A stretch of DNA of 64,000 bases, taken from positions 1 through 64,000 of the forward strand of contig JACDZG010000024.1 of assembly GCA_013426805.1 (NCBI GenBank), written 5' to 3'. This document shows positions 39,107 to 48,827 of this stretch, piece by piece. The notes beneath the pieces were generated by a model, which saw only the letters and a list, made by a program, of their open reading frames with translations, was not told where the DNA came from and ran no database searches. Position 1 is the stretch's first letter, and every line of letters begins with the position of its first letter. Source of the stretch: Chromatiaceae bacterium. GTDB taxonomy: Bacteria > Pseudomonadota > Gammaproteobacteria > Chromatiales > Chromatiaceae. Position numbers and translations under genes: made by a program.

Positions 39107-40528
39107 CTACCGACCTTGGTCCTGAGGGAAACACCGACGCAAATGCTGCGGAGCGGAGGCCTTGGTCAAAGCGCTGACCAACACCAGGGTCAGGAGCGAC
39201 AGCGGCAGGGCGATGATGATCGGGTCCACCGACGGCCAGTTGGGATAATCCGCCAGGATGCTGGTCTTGCCGCCGGTGACCAGCTTGCCGGTGAGTCGCT
39301 CGTAGAGATCGCGCCCGGCGGCCGTTCCGATGGTGTGGAACTGGCTCGACATGGTGCTCATGGCCGCCGCCAGCAGGGCCAGGAAGAACACCAGGCCGAA
39401 CCAGCGCGGCAGGGCCGTGCTGATGAAGGTCGGGATGATCTGGTCGGCCTCGCCCTTGGCATAGACCACCGCGGGCGCGCGCCCGCTGACCAGGTCCAGC
39501 GTGGCGCCGTGGACATCCTGGGCGGGTTCATGCGCGGCAACGACCATTGGCGCCGTCGCCGGCTGACTGGTCTTGGGGTTGATCATCGGCGCCCAGCGAC
39601 CGGGTGATGTTTCTTTCATCAGCAGGATGAAAATGGCGCCGATCGGCACCGCCCGATCCAGTTCGCGGCGACTGCGCACCGTCATGAAACGCACCACCAG
39701 CTGCGGCTGGGCCAGCACGCCGATACCGACACCCAGAATGATCGCCGTGACCACGGTCCACCACAGATCGTAGCCGGCCGCCCCCCAACCGAACCTGGGC
39801 ATGGCGGTCCAGCCCTGGTGACCCATGGCCTGCAAGGGCGCGGGCACCAGATCGGCCATCTCGGTCAGGTGCCGGTGCGCCGGCTCGACGCCGCCCAGGC
39901 TCGTGTAGGTGAACCACAGCAGGTAGGCCATGGCCAGGATCATGATCAAGCCCTGGAAGGTATCGGTATACATCACCGCCTTGAGCCCGCCGGGAATCAC
40001 ATAGGCCGCGGTGATCAGGGCGAACACCAGCAGGGCCACCTCGAACTCCACCCCGAACTGGGTGGCGGCAAAAACGGCGCCGCCGGTCATCACCGCCGCC
40101 GAATAGAGCGGCATGAACAGGACGATCAGCAGCCCGGCGAACACCTGGACACCCTTGCTCTGATAGCGCGCACCGAGCAGTTCCGGGAAGGTATGCACGC
40201 CCAGCCGGTGGCCCAGGCGTCGGGTCGGCTCCCCCAGCACGGTAAAGGCCAGCAGGATGCCGATGGCGATGTTGACGAAGGTGAGCCACATCAGGCTCAT
40301 GCCGAAGAGTCCGGCGACCCCGCCGAAACCCACGATGGCCGCGGTGGAGATAAAAGTGGCCCCATAGGACACCGCCATGATGATCGGGTGGACCGAGCGC
40401 CCGCCAACCAGATAGTCCGCCGCCGTCCGGGTGCGCCGGTACCCGAGCCAACCCAAATAGCCGGTGATCAACAGGTAGCCGATCACGACGACGATATCCA
40501 CCCAATCGACTGCAGAATGTCCGACCAC
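39107..40528 (-). pseudogene. Second SSS symporter copy with two in-frame internal deletions
   Basis: The start is a GTG at 40528 preceded by AAGGAGACGCTC. The 473-aa product is nearly identical to the downstream symporter but lacks two blocks: about 42 residues after VPIGAIFIL (the join reads FILLMKETSPG) and about 97 residues after DLYERLTG (the join reads LTGKLVTGGKTS). The second loss removes three or more transmembrane helices. The frame is preserved throughout. It is probably non-functional, though a shortened membrane protein could be made. It has no accessory gene of its own. Confidence 0.8.
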
Positions 40529-40606
40529 GAGCGTCTCCTTGTAGGCTGTACCGCGCGTTTTGCCCGCCGACATTGGCACGACGGGGCGCGCGGCAGAATA
40601 CTGTTC

Positions 40607-42010
40607 CTAAAATTCTGAGCAAAGTTGCTCGGGGATGAAGTTAGGATTTATCCGCACTTGGTTGATAGGCATTGCGGCCTGCAACTCAAGCCCCTTGACG
40701 CTCAGTTGCGCCGGAGAACGCGACAGCAGGACCCGTCGAACGTCCCGGTGCGGCATGTACCGCTTGATCTCGGGATCCGCGAGCCTTGCCAGCACATTCA
40801 GAGCCGCGTTATGGTCGGCCTGCAGAACGTCCCCGGTGACCCGGTAAAACTTGTCGCCACGGCGCGTGCCTTCCAGCAAGCCAGTGGTCGAGTCCATTTG
40901 CGACGTGTAGGAACCATTGACGAGCACATGCTCGGCATCACGCTGCTCACACACCGAGTCCAGGGCCTCGGCGAGCACGCCTTTCGCCCATGAACTCATG
41001 CGTCGGTTGTATCGCTTCCATTGCTGTTTTTGGGCAATGGGCGACGTTAAATCTTCGGAGACCACCAGGGCCGCCTTATCCACGATAGAATGCGCCGATT
41101 GATAGGCGATCGTGCGCAGGCGCTGCTTGGTACGGACCCTTCTCGCCTCAAGCTTTTTGCGACCCAGGTTATTCGTGAGAATCCGGTCGGCCTTGGCTTG
41201 GTTGCCGCGCTTACGGTGCTTCTTTTCCAGCGCATGAAGCTGGTTGCGCAGCTGACCCGTCTTGGCGCCCGTGTCGCTATACGCGGTCAGTACGTCACCA
41301 AAGGCCTGCCCATGCGCGGCGCCGTCGGAGTCCGTAAACGCTTCGGTGTAGCCCTTGTCGATCCCGAGCGACTGAACCCCGTGCGGGCGCCCGGCCTCCT
41401 TGTCGACCGCGTAGTGGATTTCAGTGAAGCCGTCCTTCACGCAAACACGGAGGTTGCTGCCAGTCAGGTCGACGTTCTTGCCGTTGGACGTCGTAACCAA
41501 CCGGATGTGATCGCCGTACTTCGGGGCGACGCGGATCGTGATCACCAGTTGGCCGTCGATCACCGCGGACGCCTGTTTGTCGGAGCGGACAATGAACTGG
41601 TTGGCCGTGTGACTGACGCCGTGCCGGAAGTGCTTGCGCATCTGGCGATGGAGAAAGGGCTCGTCCATCCACCGATCGGCTTTGAGTAGGGTGTAGAGCC
41701 GTGCCCGCTCGGCTGGGTCCGCGGTCTTGGCAGCGATGGCCTGTCGCACTTTGAGCTTCGCCGCGGCCTTGTACGTCAGGATATCGTTGACCACATCCTT
41801 GGTGGTTTCGTTTCGGATGGTGCCGTCGACCCCCAGTCCCGCATAGATGTCTTGGGCGCTGATGGCCTTACGGATGTCGCTCGCGGACTTGCCGACAGTA
41901 CCCAACGCACCGTATCGCCGCCAAATATCGGCGCGCAGGTAGCCTATGGCTTGGCAGATGGGCGCCAATGCGCCGGGGACGTTCGCTTGGAGGGTACGCG
42001 TGACTTTCAT
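40607..42010 (-). CDS. tnpB: TnpB, RuvC-like RNA-guided nuclease of an IS607-family element
   Basis: The 467-aa protein has a RuvC-type triad: Asp218 in LGIDKGYTEA, Glu319 in LVVSEDLTSP and Asp399 in QADHNAALNV. The usual zinc-ribbon cysteines before the last Asp are absent; the region reads YTSQMDSTTG and KFYRVTGDVLQAD, with Asp, Thr, Arg and Thr/Gly where Cys pairs are expected. It overlaps tnpA by four bases (ATGA). TnpB proteins cut DNA under guidance of an RNA made from the element's 3' end and help keep the element in place. The 3' end here contains a hairpin GAGCAA-ctt-TTGCTC near 40615-40630. Confidence 0.88.
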   Translation of the reverse strand: MKVTRTLQANVPGALAPICQAIGYLRADIWRRYGALGTVGKSASDIRKAISAQDIYAGLGVDGTIRNETTKDVVNDILTYKAAAKLKVRQAIAAKTADPAERARLYTLLKADRWMDEPFLHRQMRKHFRHGVSHTANQFIVRSDKQASAVIDGQLVITIRVAPKYGDHIRLVTTSNGKNVDLTGSNLRVCVKDGFTEIHYAVDKEAGRPHGVQSLGIDKGYTEAFTDSDGAAHGQAFGDVLTAYSDTGAKTGQLRNQLHALEKKHRKRGNQAKADRILTNNLGRKKLEARRVRTKQRLRTIAYQSAHSIVDKAALVVSEDLTSPIAQKQQWKRYNRRMSSWAKGVLAEALDSVCEQRDAEHVLVNGSYTSQMDSTTGLLEGTRRGDKFYRVTGDVLQADHNAALNVLARLADPEIKRYMPHRDVRRVLLSRSPAQLSVKGLELQAAMPINQVRINPNFIPEQLCSEF

Positions 42011-42636
42011 TCGCAGACTGCTGTGGGTGTACTGATCTTTACATCGGGGAAGTCGTCCTTGATTTCCTTCTGGTACTTGCGCATTCCATCCAGGCGACCA
42101 CCGAAGGTGTGGACGATAGCGATCAGATCCTCAACCATTTCTTGTTGTGGCGACAGGGATTCCTGGTTCACTACCACCACCTCGCACCCGTTCTGTCTGG
42201 CGATATGCTCGAACAGGTCGAAGCCGAACCGCATCAGCCGATCCTTATGAGCGACCAGAAGCCGTTGAACCTCGCCACGCGCAACCCGATCCGCCAAGGC
42301 CAGAAACCGCTTGCGCTTGAAGTTCATCCCGCCGCCAATCTCCTGAATCCACTCGTCAACGGCGACTCCTGCGCCTTGGCAGTAAACTTCCATCGCCTTC
42401 ACCTGTGACGCCAGATCGTCCTTTTGCCCGGCGCCACTGACCCGGCAGTACACCACGACATCACGTTTCTCCGTTACCCCGCCGATCAGCAGCCGAACAT
42501 CCGAATCATCAAAATAGCGATGCCCTGACGGATGGCGCTTCGCAACCAGTTTGCCTTCACGCTCCCAGCGCCGAATCGTCGATGGCGCTTTGCCAACACG
42601 CTTGGCGAACTCACTCATCCGATAAATCTTGCTCAT
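42007..42636 (-). CDS. tnpA: IS607-type serine transposase
   Basis: The 209-aa protein starts MSKIYRMSEFAKRVGKAPST, a MerR-like helix-turn-helix (TIRRWEREGKLVAKRHPSGH). The serine-recombinase domain follows, with nucleophile Ser in VVYCRVSGAGQKDDL and arginines in FKRKRFLALADRVARGE and VAHKDRLMRFGFDLFE. I take the ATG at 42636 because family members begin with the HTH. The longer frame to 42699 adds 21 residues of no known homology. Confidence 0.88.
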   Translation of the reverse strand: MSKIYRMSEFAKRVGKAPSTIRRWEREGKLVAKRHPSGHRYFDDSDVRLLIGGVTEKRDVVVYCRVSGAGQKDDLASQVKAMEVYCQGAGVAVDEWIQEIGGGMNFKRKRFLALADRVARGEVQRLLVAHKDRLMRFGFDLFEHIARQNGCEVVVVNQESLSPQQEMVEDLIAIVHTFGGRLDGMRKYQKEIKDDFPDVKISTPTAVCE

Positions 42637-42858
42637 CTGCATTATTTTAAGCACAAATGAACATATTTCAAGCAACTGTTTTTGTCTCCTGGTTGGCAAT
42701 CGTGATTCGAATGTTGCGCCGGAGGCCGCTCCTAAGGGGGTCGCGGCGCGGCTTTCACGGTAACATGCTGGCCCTACGAGGCTGGCGGCCGAGCGCTAAC
42801 TGCCAGAATTCAAGATAAAACCCCAGCGTGTTCGCTACGGAACACCGAGGATAGCAAC

Positions 42859-43218
42859 GTGGAAAGTTACAAGGTCGTGCGGCCCGAGCACCTCAATCAC
42901 TTCGGGTATCTGTTCGGGGGCTTTACGCTCATGTGGGTGGACGAGATCTCCTGGATCGCGGCCAGCCGCGACTATCCAGGGTGCAGTTTCGTCACGGTGA
43001 GCATGGACAAGGTGGAATTCCGCCGCGGGGTACATCAGGGCGCCGTACTGCGCTTCGACGTGCGCGAGCGTCACGCGGGCAAGACTTCGGTGGAATACGA
43101 GGTGCAGGTCTACGCCGATGACCTGGAGACCGGCACCGAGGAGGCCATCTTCCAGACCCACATCCGGTTCGTCTGCCTCGACGCCATGGGCAAGAAGACC
43201 TTGCTGCCGCGGCGCTGA
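42859..43218 (+). CDS. YciA-like acyl-CoA thioesterase (hotdog fold)
   Basis: The 119-aa single hotdog domain contains EHLNHFGYLFGGFTLMWVDE (the N/HxxG-x-GG-D/E catalytic helix pattern) and VTVSMDKVEFRRGVHQGAVL. It hydrolyses acyl-CoA thioesters; chain preference is unknown. The next thioesterase gene is convergent, 17 bases away. Confidence 0.85.
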   Translation: MESYKVVRPEHLNHFGYLFGGFTLMWVDEISWIAASRDYPGCSFVTVSMDKVEFRRGVHQGAVLRFDVRERHAGKTSVEYEVQVYADDLETGTEEAIFQTHIRFVCLDAMGKKTLLPRR

Positions 43219-43235
43219 GGCAGGATGGTCCGCGC

Positions 43236-43601
43236 TCAGGCTTTCCTGCGGTGGACGGTTCCGGTAAAGAGCGCGATCAGCTCCCCGCCGCGATGCACCT
43301 CCACCTGATAGACCCCGGTCCGGCGGGTCAGGCTGACCTCGCGGGCGACCGCCTCGATGGTGTCGCCGACCGCGGTCGCCTTGAAATACTCCATGTAGGC
43401 ACTCAGGGACACGGCCAGCGGTCCGTGTGAGTTGGAGGCCAGGGCAAAGGCCGAGTCGGCCAGGGTGAACAGCAAGCCGCCGTGGGCCGAGCCCCAGTTA
43501 TTTAGGTGCTCGGGCCGCAGTTGGACCCGCATCCGCGCCTGGCCGGGGCCCGTGATCTCGCCCTCGAATCCGAGGGCAATCATGAAGGGATCCAAGTGCA
43601 T
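43236..43601 (-). CDS. PaaI-family thioesterase (hotdog fold)
   Basis: The 121-aa protein begins MHLDPFMIALGFEGEITGPG. It contains HLNNWGSAHGGLLFTLADSA, the HGG-x3-LAD/E active-site helix of PaaI-type thioesterases, and YMEYFKATAVGDTIEAVARE. The start at 43601 is preceded by AGAG and fits the family length; a longer upstream frame is spurious. It likely cleaves aryl- or acyl-CoA esters. Confidence 0.87.
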   Translation of the reverse strand: MHLDPFMIALGFEGEITGPGQARMRVQLRPEHLNNWGSAHGGLLFTLADSAFALASNSHGPLAVSLSAYMEYFKATAVGDTIEAVAREVSLTRRTGVYQVEVHRGGELIALFTGTVHRRKA

Positions 43602-43737
43602 GGTCGATCTCTTAGGCGATTGACGGAAATCGCCATGAATGGACGAGTGGACCGCCGTACCCCACACCGAAGACCCGACAGCGGGGTCTCCGAATGTGGG
43701 CGTTGGCCAGCAGTTCTTCAGGACTATCGCTGCGCCG

Positions 43738-44298
43738 CTAGGCCGCCGGCCGCCCCCAGGGCAGCATGCGCTCCAGGGTGCCGTCGCGGCGGGCGTACTG
43801 ATGCCACAGTGCCGCGGCAACATGCAGCCCGACCAGCGAGTACAGGAAGAACTCCATGGGCTCGCCATGGAAAATGTGCATGGCCTCATTCAGTTGCGCG
43901 GAGGGAGCGACCAGTGACGGCAGTTGGGTACCGAAGAAATCGGCAAAGCGGCCTTCCTTGGAAACCACCCGCAGGTAACCGAAGACCGGGATCAACAAGG
44001 TGGCGAGGTTGAGCAACAGGTGAGTCAGCTTGGCCGCGATCAGGCTCCATTGGGGTGCGGGCAGCGGCGCCGGCTGGGGACTGAGACGACTCCAGAGGAT
44101 GCGCGCGATCACGACCAGGAACAGCAGGATGCCCAGCGACTCGTGCAGGTGCAGCCACTCGGTACGCAAGGCTGATTCCTTGGGTGCACCGTCGCGCAGA
44201 CTGTCGGTCACGACGAGTCCAACCAGCATCAGCACGACGGACCAGTGGAAAAGTTGTGAAAGGGTGTTGTAGCGTAATGGGGTGGTGGTTTGGTTCAT
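43738..44298 (-). CDS. Cytochrome b561-type membrane protein
   Basis: The 186-aa protein starts MNQTTTPLRYNTLSQLFHWS and has four membrane helices. The haem-ligating histidines are in LFHWSVVLMLVG, LHLHESLGILLFL, MHIFHGEPMEFFLY and LVGLHVAAALWHQY. Members (YodB/CybB) carry electrons from quinol and some act as superoxide:quinone oxidoreductases. The gene is divergent from the SulP gene. Confidence 0.9.
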   Translation of the reverse strand: MNQTTTPLRYNTLSQLFHWSVVLMLVGLVVTDSLRDGAPKESALRTEWLHLHESLGILLFLVVIARILWSRLSPQPAPLPAPQWSLIAAKLTHLLLNLATLLIPVFGYLRVVSKEGRFADFFGTQLPSLVAPSAQLNEAMHIFHGEPMEFFLYSLVGLHVAAALWHQYARRDGTLERMLPWGRPAA

Positions 44299-44538
44299 GG
44301 ATTCATCCGATCTTCGGTGGGTGGGGAAGACCATAATCATCGCATAGTTATCGGCAAGATGACGGACGATTACCCGATCCACTCATGGTGTCCCAGGGAC
44401 CGAGGCGCGCATAATGAGCGTTTCCCCTGCGCAACACTTGAGAACATTAGCGCTTTCTACTACTGTTCGACACAGCCAAAACCGCCCGGCGCCACCCCGC
44501 CCGCCCGTGCAGCCGACCGCCTTCGCAGGACTCACGAC

Positions 44539-46299
44539 ATGACCCGGTTCTTACGCAACCCCGCCCTGAGTTGGTTCACACCTTTCTTGAAGTGGGCGCC
44601 GGGCCTGACCCGCCGTGATGCCAAAGCCGACCTCATTGCCGCCCTGACCGGCGCCATCGTCGTGCTGCCGCAAGGCGTCGCCTTCGCCGTCATCGCGGGC
44701 ATGCCGCCGCAGTACGGACTCTACGCCGGCATGATCCCGGCCATCATCGCCGCGCTCTTCGGGTCGTCGCGGCACCTGGTCTCAGGTCCGACCACGGCCG
44801 CCTCGGTGGTCCTGTTCTCCGCCCTGTCCGGATTTGCGACACCGGGGTCAGCCGACTATGTGATGCTGGCCCTGACACTCACCTTCATGGTCGGAGTCAT
44901 CGAACTCTCCCTGGGCCTGGCGCGGATGGGCGCCCTGGTCAATTTCATCTCACACTCGGTGGTGGTCGGTTTTACCGCCGCCGCCGCCGTCCTGATCGCG
45001 GCGAAGCAGCTCAAATATTTCTTTGGCGTCGACCTGAACAGTGCCGGACACCTCCATGAGATTCTCATCGAGTTCGGGCGCCACGTGATCGAAATCAGCC
45101 CGGCGGAGACCCTGGTCGCCACGGTGACCTTGCTGACCGGCCTCGCGGTCAAACGCTGGGTCCCGCGCATCCCCTATATGATCGTGGCCATGCTGGTCGG
45201 GAGTCTGCTCGCGACCGCCATGAACCGCTGGTTCAGCGATCTGTTCGGCGACGCCATTGCCACCGTGGGGGCACTGCCCAGCACGCTGCCGCCGCTCTCG
45301 GCCCCGACGCTGACGCTGGAGAACATCCGTGACCTCGCACCCACGGCGCTGGCGGTCACCCTCTTCGCCCTCACCGAGGCGGTCTCGATCGGCCGCTCCC
45401 TGGCCGCCCGCGGCGGTTACCGCATCGACGGCAATCAGGAGTTCATCGGTCAGGGGCTGTCGAACATCGCCGGGGCCTTCTTTTCCGGCTATGTCGCCAC
45501 CGGCTCCTTCAACCGCAGCGGGGTCAATTACGAAGCCGGTGCCCGAACCCCGCTGGCCGCGATGCTGGGTGGTGTGTTCCTGATGGCCATCGTCCTCTTG
45601 GTCGCACCGCTGGCAAGCTACCTACCCAAGGCGGCCATGGCCGGCGTGCTCTTCCTGGTCGCCTGGGGGCTGATCGACTTCAAGGAGATTCGTCACATCC
45701 TGCATTCGTCAATGCGTGAGACCTCGGTCTTCCTGGTCACCTTTGCCGCTGCGCTCTTCCTGGAACTGACGTTCGCCATCTTTGCCGGGGTGCTGCTGTC
45801 CCTGGTGCTCTATCTGGAGCGCACCTCGCGCCCGCGCATCGTCACCCGTACGCCGGACCCGAACCTGCCGGGCCGCGCCTTCTCCAGCGATCCCGAGCTC
45901 ACGCAATGCCCGCAACTGCGTTTCCTGCGCATCGACGGATCGCTCTTCTTCGGCTCGGTCCCCCATGTCCAGGACGCCTTTGATCGCCTGCGTGCCGAGC
46001 ATCCTGAGCAGAAACACCTGGCCCTGATCGCCAGCGGGATCAACTTCGTCGATCTCCAAGGCGCCGAGGCGCTGACGGACGAGGCTCAGCAGCGCCGCGC
46101 CGACGGCGGCGACATGTATCTGATCAAAGTCAAACAGCGCGTGTGGGACATGCTGGGTCAGTGTGGTTGTATGCACGAGCGCGATGAACGCAACGTCTTC
46201 CAGTCCGAGGAGGTCGCCATCCGGGCGATCTACCAGAAACTGGACAAATCAGTATGCGCCACCTGCGAGGCGCGCATTTTCGGCGAGTGCAGCCGTTAG
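44539..46299 (+). CDS. SulP-family anion transporter with STAS domain
   Basis: The 586-aa protein begins MTRFLRNPALSWFTPFLKWA. The transporter core shows DLIAALTGAIVVLPQGVAFA, QYGLYAGMIPAIIAALFGSS, VSGPTTAASVVLFSAL and SEAVS-like LTEAVSIGRSLAARGG with NQEFIGQGLSNIAGAFFSGY. The cytoplasmic STAS domain starts near QLRFLRIDGSLFFG. The very C-terminus has CATCEARIFGEC, an unusual cysteine-rich tail that could bind metal. Sulfate or bicarbonate are the usual family substrates. Confidence 0.92.
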   Translation: MTRFLRNPALSWFTPFLKWAPGLTRRDAKADLIAALTGAIVVLPQGVAFAVIAGMPPQYGLYAGMIPAIIAALFGSSRHLVSGPTTAASVVLFSALSGFATPGSADYVMLALTLTFMVGVIELSLGLARMGALVNFISHSVVVGFTAAAAVLIAAKQLKYFFGVDLNSAGHLHEILIEFGRHVIEISPAETLVATVTLLTGLAVKRWVPRIPYMIVAMLVGSLLATAMNRWFSDLFGDAIATVGALPSTLPPLSAPTLTLENIRDLAPTALAVTLFALTEAVSIGRSLAARGGYRIDGNQEFIGQGLSNIAGAFFSGYVATGSFNRSGVNYEAGARTPLAAMLGGVFLMAIVLLVAPLASYLPKAAMAGVLFLVAWGLIDFKEIRHILHSSMRETSVFLVTFAAALFLELTFAIFAGVLLSLVLYLERTSRPRIVTRTPDPNLPGRAFSSDPELTQCPQLRFLRIDGSLFFGSVPHVQDAFDRLRAEHPEQKHLALIASGINFVDLQGAEALTDEAQQRRADGGDMYLIKVKQRVWDMLGQCGCMHERDERNVFQSEEVAIRAIYQKLDKSVCATCEARIFGECSR

Positions 46300-46320
46300 G
46301 CTGCCATCCATGGCCATGGA

Positions 46321-46351
46321 TTCCGGCATCCTGCCGGAATGACGGTTCAGA
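46321..46351. repeat. Dispersed palindromic repeat, copy 2 of 3
   Basis: TTCCGGCATCCTGCCGGAAT followed by GACGGTTCAGA. It lies in the 67-base gap between the convergent SulP and transglutaminase genes and matches the copies at 8428 and 51851. Confidence 0.8.
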
Positions 46352-46366
46352 CAGGCCGCCGGCCGC

Positions 46367-47182
46367 TCACCGCGCCCCGCTGACCTCATGAGTCCACACC
46401 TGGAAGCTCTTCAGCGTATTGGGGCCGAAGGTGTTGGTGAGTGCGACATCCGCCGCATCGCGTCCGCGCGCGATCAACACCCGGCCGATCCGCGGTGAGT
46501 TGTTGCGGGCGTCGAAGGTATGCCATTGGCCGCCCAGGTAGACTTCGAACCAGGCGGCGAAATCCATCGGGCTGAAGGGCGGCGGCTGACCGATATCGCT
46601 CAGATAGCCGGTGCAGTAGCGGGCCGGGATATTCATGCAGCGGCAGAAGGCGACCGCCAGATGCGTGAAATCGCGACAGACACCGACCCGCTCGTTGAAG
46701 GCTTCCCAGGCCGTTCGGGTGGCCCGGGCGTGCTCGTAACCAAAGGTAATATGCTGATGGACAAAGTCGCAAATGGCCTGAACCCGCCCCCAACCCACGG
46801 GTGCCGTGTGGAACAGCGCCCAGGCCGCCGCGGACAGCAGATCGGTTTCACAATACCGGCTGCCCAGAAGAAACAGCAGGGTTTCTTCGGGCAGTTCCTG
46901 CACCAGGTGCTGGTGGGCTGAGTGGACGACCGGATCACGCTCACCCCGGTCGTCCACCACCGCATCGGTCGACAGCCGCAGCTCGCCCTGGGGCGCGACG
47001 ATGCGGCTGCACCAGTTGCCGAAGCTGTCGCGGTAGGCGGTGATCGGGATGGACGGACGGGTGATCAGATGATCGGGAACCACGAGATCGGAAGCGCGCG
47101 TGAAATGGATGTGCAGCGACAACAGCATCGGTGTCGGCTGCGGGCAGTCATAGATCAATTCATAACCGACCCGGATGTGCAT
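46367..47182 (-). CDS. Transglutaminase-like protein
   Basis: The 271-aa protein has a beta-rich N-terminal part (MHIRVGYELIYDCPQPTPML) and a transglutaminase core with Cys in ERVGVCRDFTHLAVAFCRCM and His/Asp in FAAWFEVYLGGQWHTFDARN. This is the arrangement of bacterial transglutaminase/protease-like proteins. The substrate is unknown; cytoplasmic location is likely because no signal is present. Confidence 0.88.
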   Translation of the reverse strand: MHIRVGYELIYDCPQPTPMLLSLHIHFTRASDLVVPDHLITRPSIPITAYRDSFGNWCSRIVAPQGELRLSTDAVVDDRGERDPVVHSAHQHLVQELPEETLLFLLGSRYCETDLLSAAAWALFHTAPVGWGRVQAICDFVHQHITFGYEHARATRTAWEAFNERVGVCRDFTHLAVAFCRCMNIPARYCTGYLSDIGQPPPFSPMDFAAWFEVYLGGQWHTFDARNNSPRIGRVLIARGRDAADVALTNTFGPNTLKSFQVWTHEVSGAR

Positions 47183-47513
47183 GATGAGCCTCTATCAGTC
47201 AGGTGATTGGTGCCACACCATCGGTCCGGCGCACCGGAGTCGCGCGGGTGGACACCGCTAAGGCCCTGCGGGGGCACGGCGTTCTAACCCAGAGTAACAC
47301 TCCGGCGCGCTGATGACATCGCATTGCGACTTTAGAGCTATCTCCAGCGGCCGGCGTTGCCATCATTGATCCAGGTTACTAACACTACCGACGAACAACA
47401 GGCGCGGCTCGCCATGGTTGACGCGGCCATCGCCGGACAGATGCGCCGGGTACTGCCTCGACCGCAACGTTGATCGCAACTTTCCAGGCGTCGGCCAGGC
47501 CTTCGTAATCGAC
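47183..47513. other. About 330 bases; one possible gene scrap
   Basis: On the plus strand 47366-47473 reads TDEQQARLAMVDAAIAGQMR and stops after VLPRPQR. It looks like the tail of a lost coding sequence, but I cannot name the family. No promoter, repeat or RNA is evident otherwise. Confidence 0.3.
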
Positions 47514-48827
47514 CTAGCCAAACAAACTGCCCTGCACCGGCCGGTCCGTCGCCGCCCGATACCGCACCGGCCGCACCGTTTTCTCCACCACCCCCTCCTC
47601 TATCAGCCGCGCCAGCCATTTCTTGGCCTGCGCCGCCGGTACGTTCAACTCATCGGCAATCTCGGCCTCGGTCTTTGGCTCAGGCATCCGTTCGATCAGT
47701 GACCGCACGGTTGCAAACAGTTCCTCTGCGGGGGTCAGACGGGTTCCCGATACCTTTGCTCCATCGCTCGGACTGAGTGCCCCCAATTCGGTGCCCGTGT
47801 TCGCCGCCTGAAGCCGGAGATTCGGCGCGCCGGGCGCCACGACGCCTCGATCCCGCGACGGTCGCGCCCATTCGGCAACGGCGCTTAGCACTTCGATCAG
47901 GTCCTCGGCCATCTTGGGCTCAGGCCAGGGCAAGGCCCCTGCCTGTAGCAAAGCTTGGAGCCCTTGACCCGTCTCTCCGGTGGCACGGGCATAGACGGGA
48001 ACCAGCCGATACTTCTGCAATTGCTCACTGGCCCCAGCCCAGGTGCCGCCCTTCTTGTAATCCGAACTGAGGACCAAGGCGGCGTCGGCCAGGGCGTAGA
48101 TGAGCTTGTTGCGCTGCATGGCGTTGCCGACATTAAAGCCGGCCGCAGGGTCATAGGGGGAAATCAGAACCAATCGTTCCTCCAGCAGGAGGTCGCGCTG
48201 CTCGCGATTGAGGGCGGCGGTCTCCAAACTGTCCGCGAGAACGCCGATGGCCTGTCCTTGCGCCTGAAGCGCCCCGCGCATGGCGGCTTGGTCGATGCCA
48301 CGGGCGGCGCCGGAGATCAGCGTCCGGCGGGCCTTGGCGGCGAGTCGGCCGACGCCTTCGGTGTACTCGATCAGGGTCTGATCCACATGGCGCGAACCGA
48401 CGACGGCGAGCCCGCCGGTTTCGAGCCGTAGCGGATTCCCGCAGCCATAGAGGATCGCCGGAGCGTCGTCCCTGAGCCGCGACTTGAGTCGTCGGGGATA
48501 GGCGGCATCGGCACGACTGACGACCCAGATGGCGCGGGCGTGCCAGCGTTCGAGCGCCTGACTCAACTGGAAGCCGCGATTGAGCAAGGTGCGCAGTCGC
48601 TCGCAGTCGACCTGAGGGGCACACGCCTCACCCAGGGCCGCGCAGAGGGTCGCGGCGTCCGGCCCGAGCAAGTCCGACGGCTGGCGCTCTTGCTCGCGCA
48701 GGGACTGGGCGACCCGCTTGTACTGGCCTGGGGTCAACAGATCGGCGGCGGTCTTGCCCCGCCCAATGATAAGCGGCGCGGTCAGGAGCAGGATGGCTTG
48801 GGTGTTGGGGGAGAGTGGGTCGTTCAT
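47514..48827 (-). CDS. dprA: DprA/Smf-like DNA-binding protein
   Basis: The 437-aa protein contains the Rossmann DprA core ([82 protein letters not shown]) and a C-terminal winged helix ([20 protein letters not shown]). Canonical DprA loads RecA on incoming DNA. This one is not next to topA or def but follows a remnant of a RecQ-type helicase with a phosphoribosyltransferase tail, overlapping it by TGATG. It is therefore probably the DprA-paralogue subtype found with such helicases, possibly in defence. Confidence 0.8.
   Translation of the reverse strand: MNDPLSPNTQAILLLTAPLIIGRGKTAADLLTPGQYKRVAQSLREQERQPSDLLGPDAATLCAALGEACAPQVDCERLRTLLNRGFQLSQALERWHARAIWVVSRADAAYPRRLKSRLRDDAPAILYGCGNPLRLETGGLAVVGSRHVDQTLIEYTEGVGRLAAKARRTLISGAARGIDQAAMRGALQAQGQAIGVLADSLETAALNREQRDLLLEERLVLISPYDPAAGFNVGNAMQRNKLIYALADAALVLSSDYKKGGTWAGASEQLQKYRLVPVYARATGETGQGLQALLQAGALPWPEPKMAEDLIEVLSAVAEWARPSRDRGVVAPGAPNLRLQAANTGTELGALSPSDGAKVSGTRLTPAEELFATVRSLIERMPEPKTEAEIADELNVPAAQAKKWLARLIEEGVVEKTVRPVRYRAATDRPVQGSLFG

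Larger units (their letters stand above)
40600..42740. mobile_element. IS607-family element (tnpA-tnpB); ends approximate
   Basis: The unit comprises a serine transposase and TnpB, transcribed together on the minus strand. IS607 elements have no inverted ends and insert at GG, so exact limits cannot be read here. The right limit is likely just past the tnpB stop near 40600, in the 78-base gap before the shortened symporter. The left limit is somewhere in 42640-42780. The AT-rich tnpA upstream tract (42640-42680) contrasts with the GC-rich host DNA. Confidence 0.6.
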
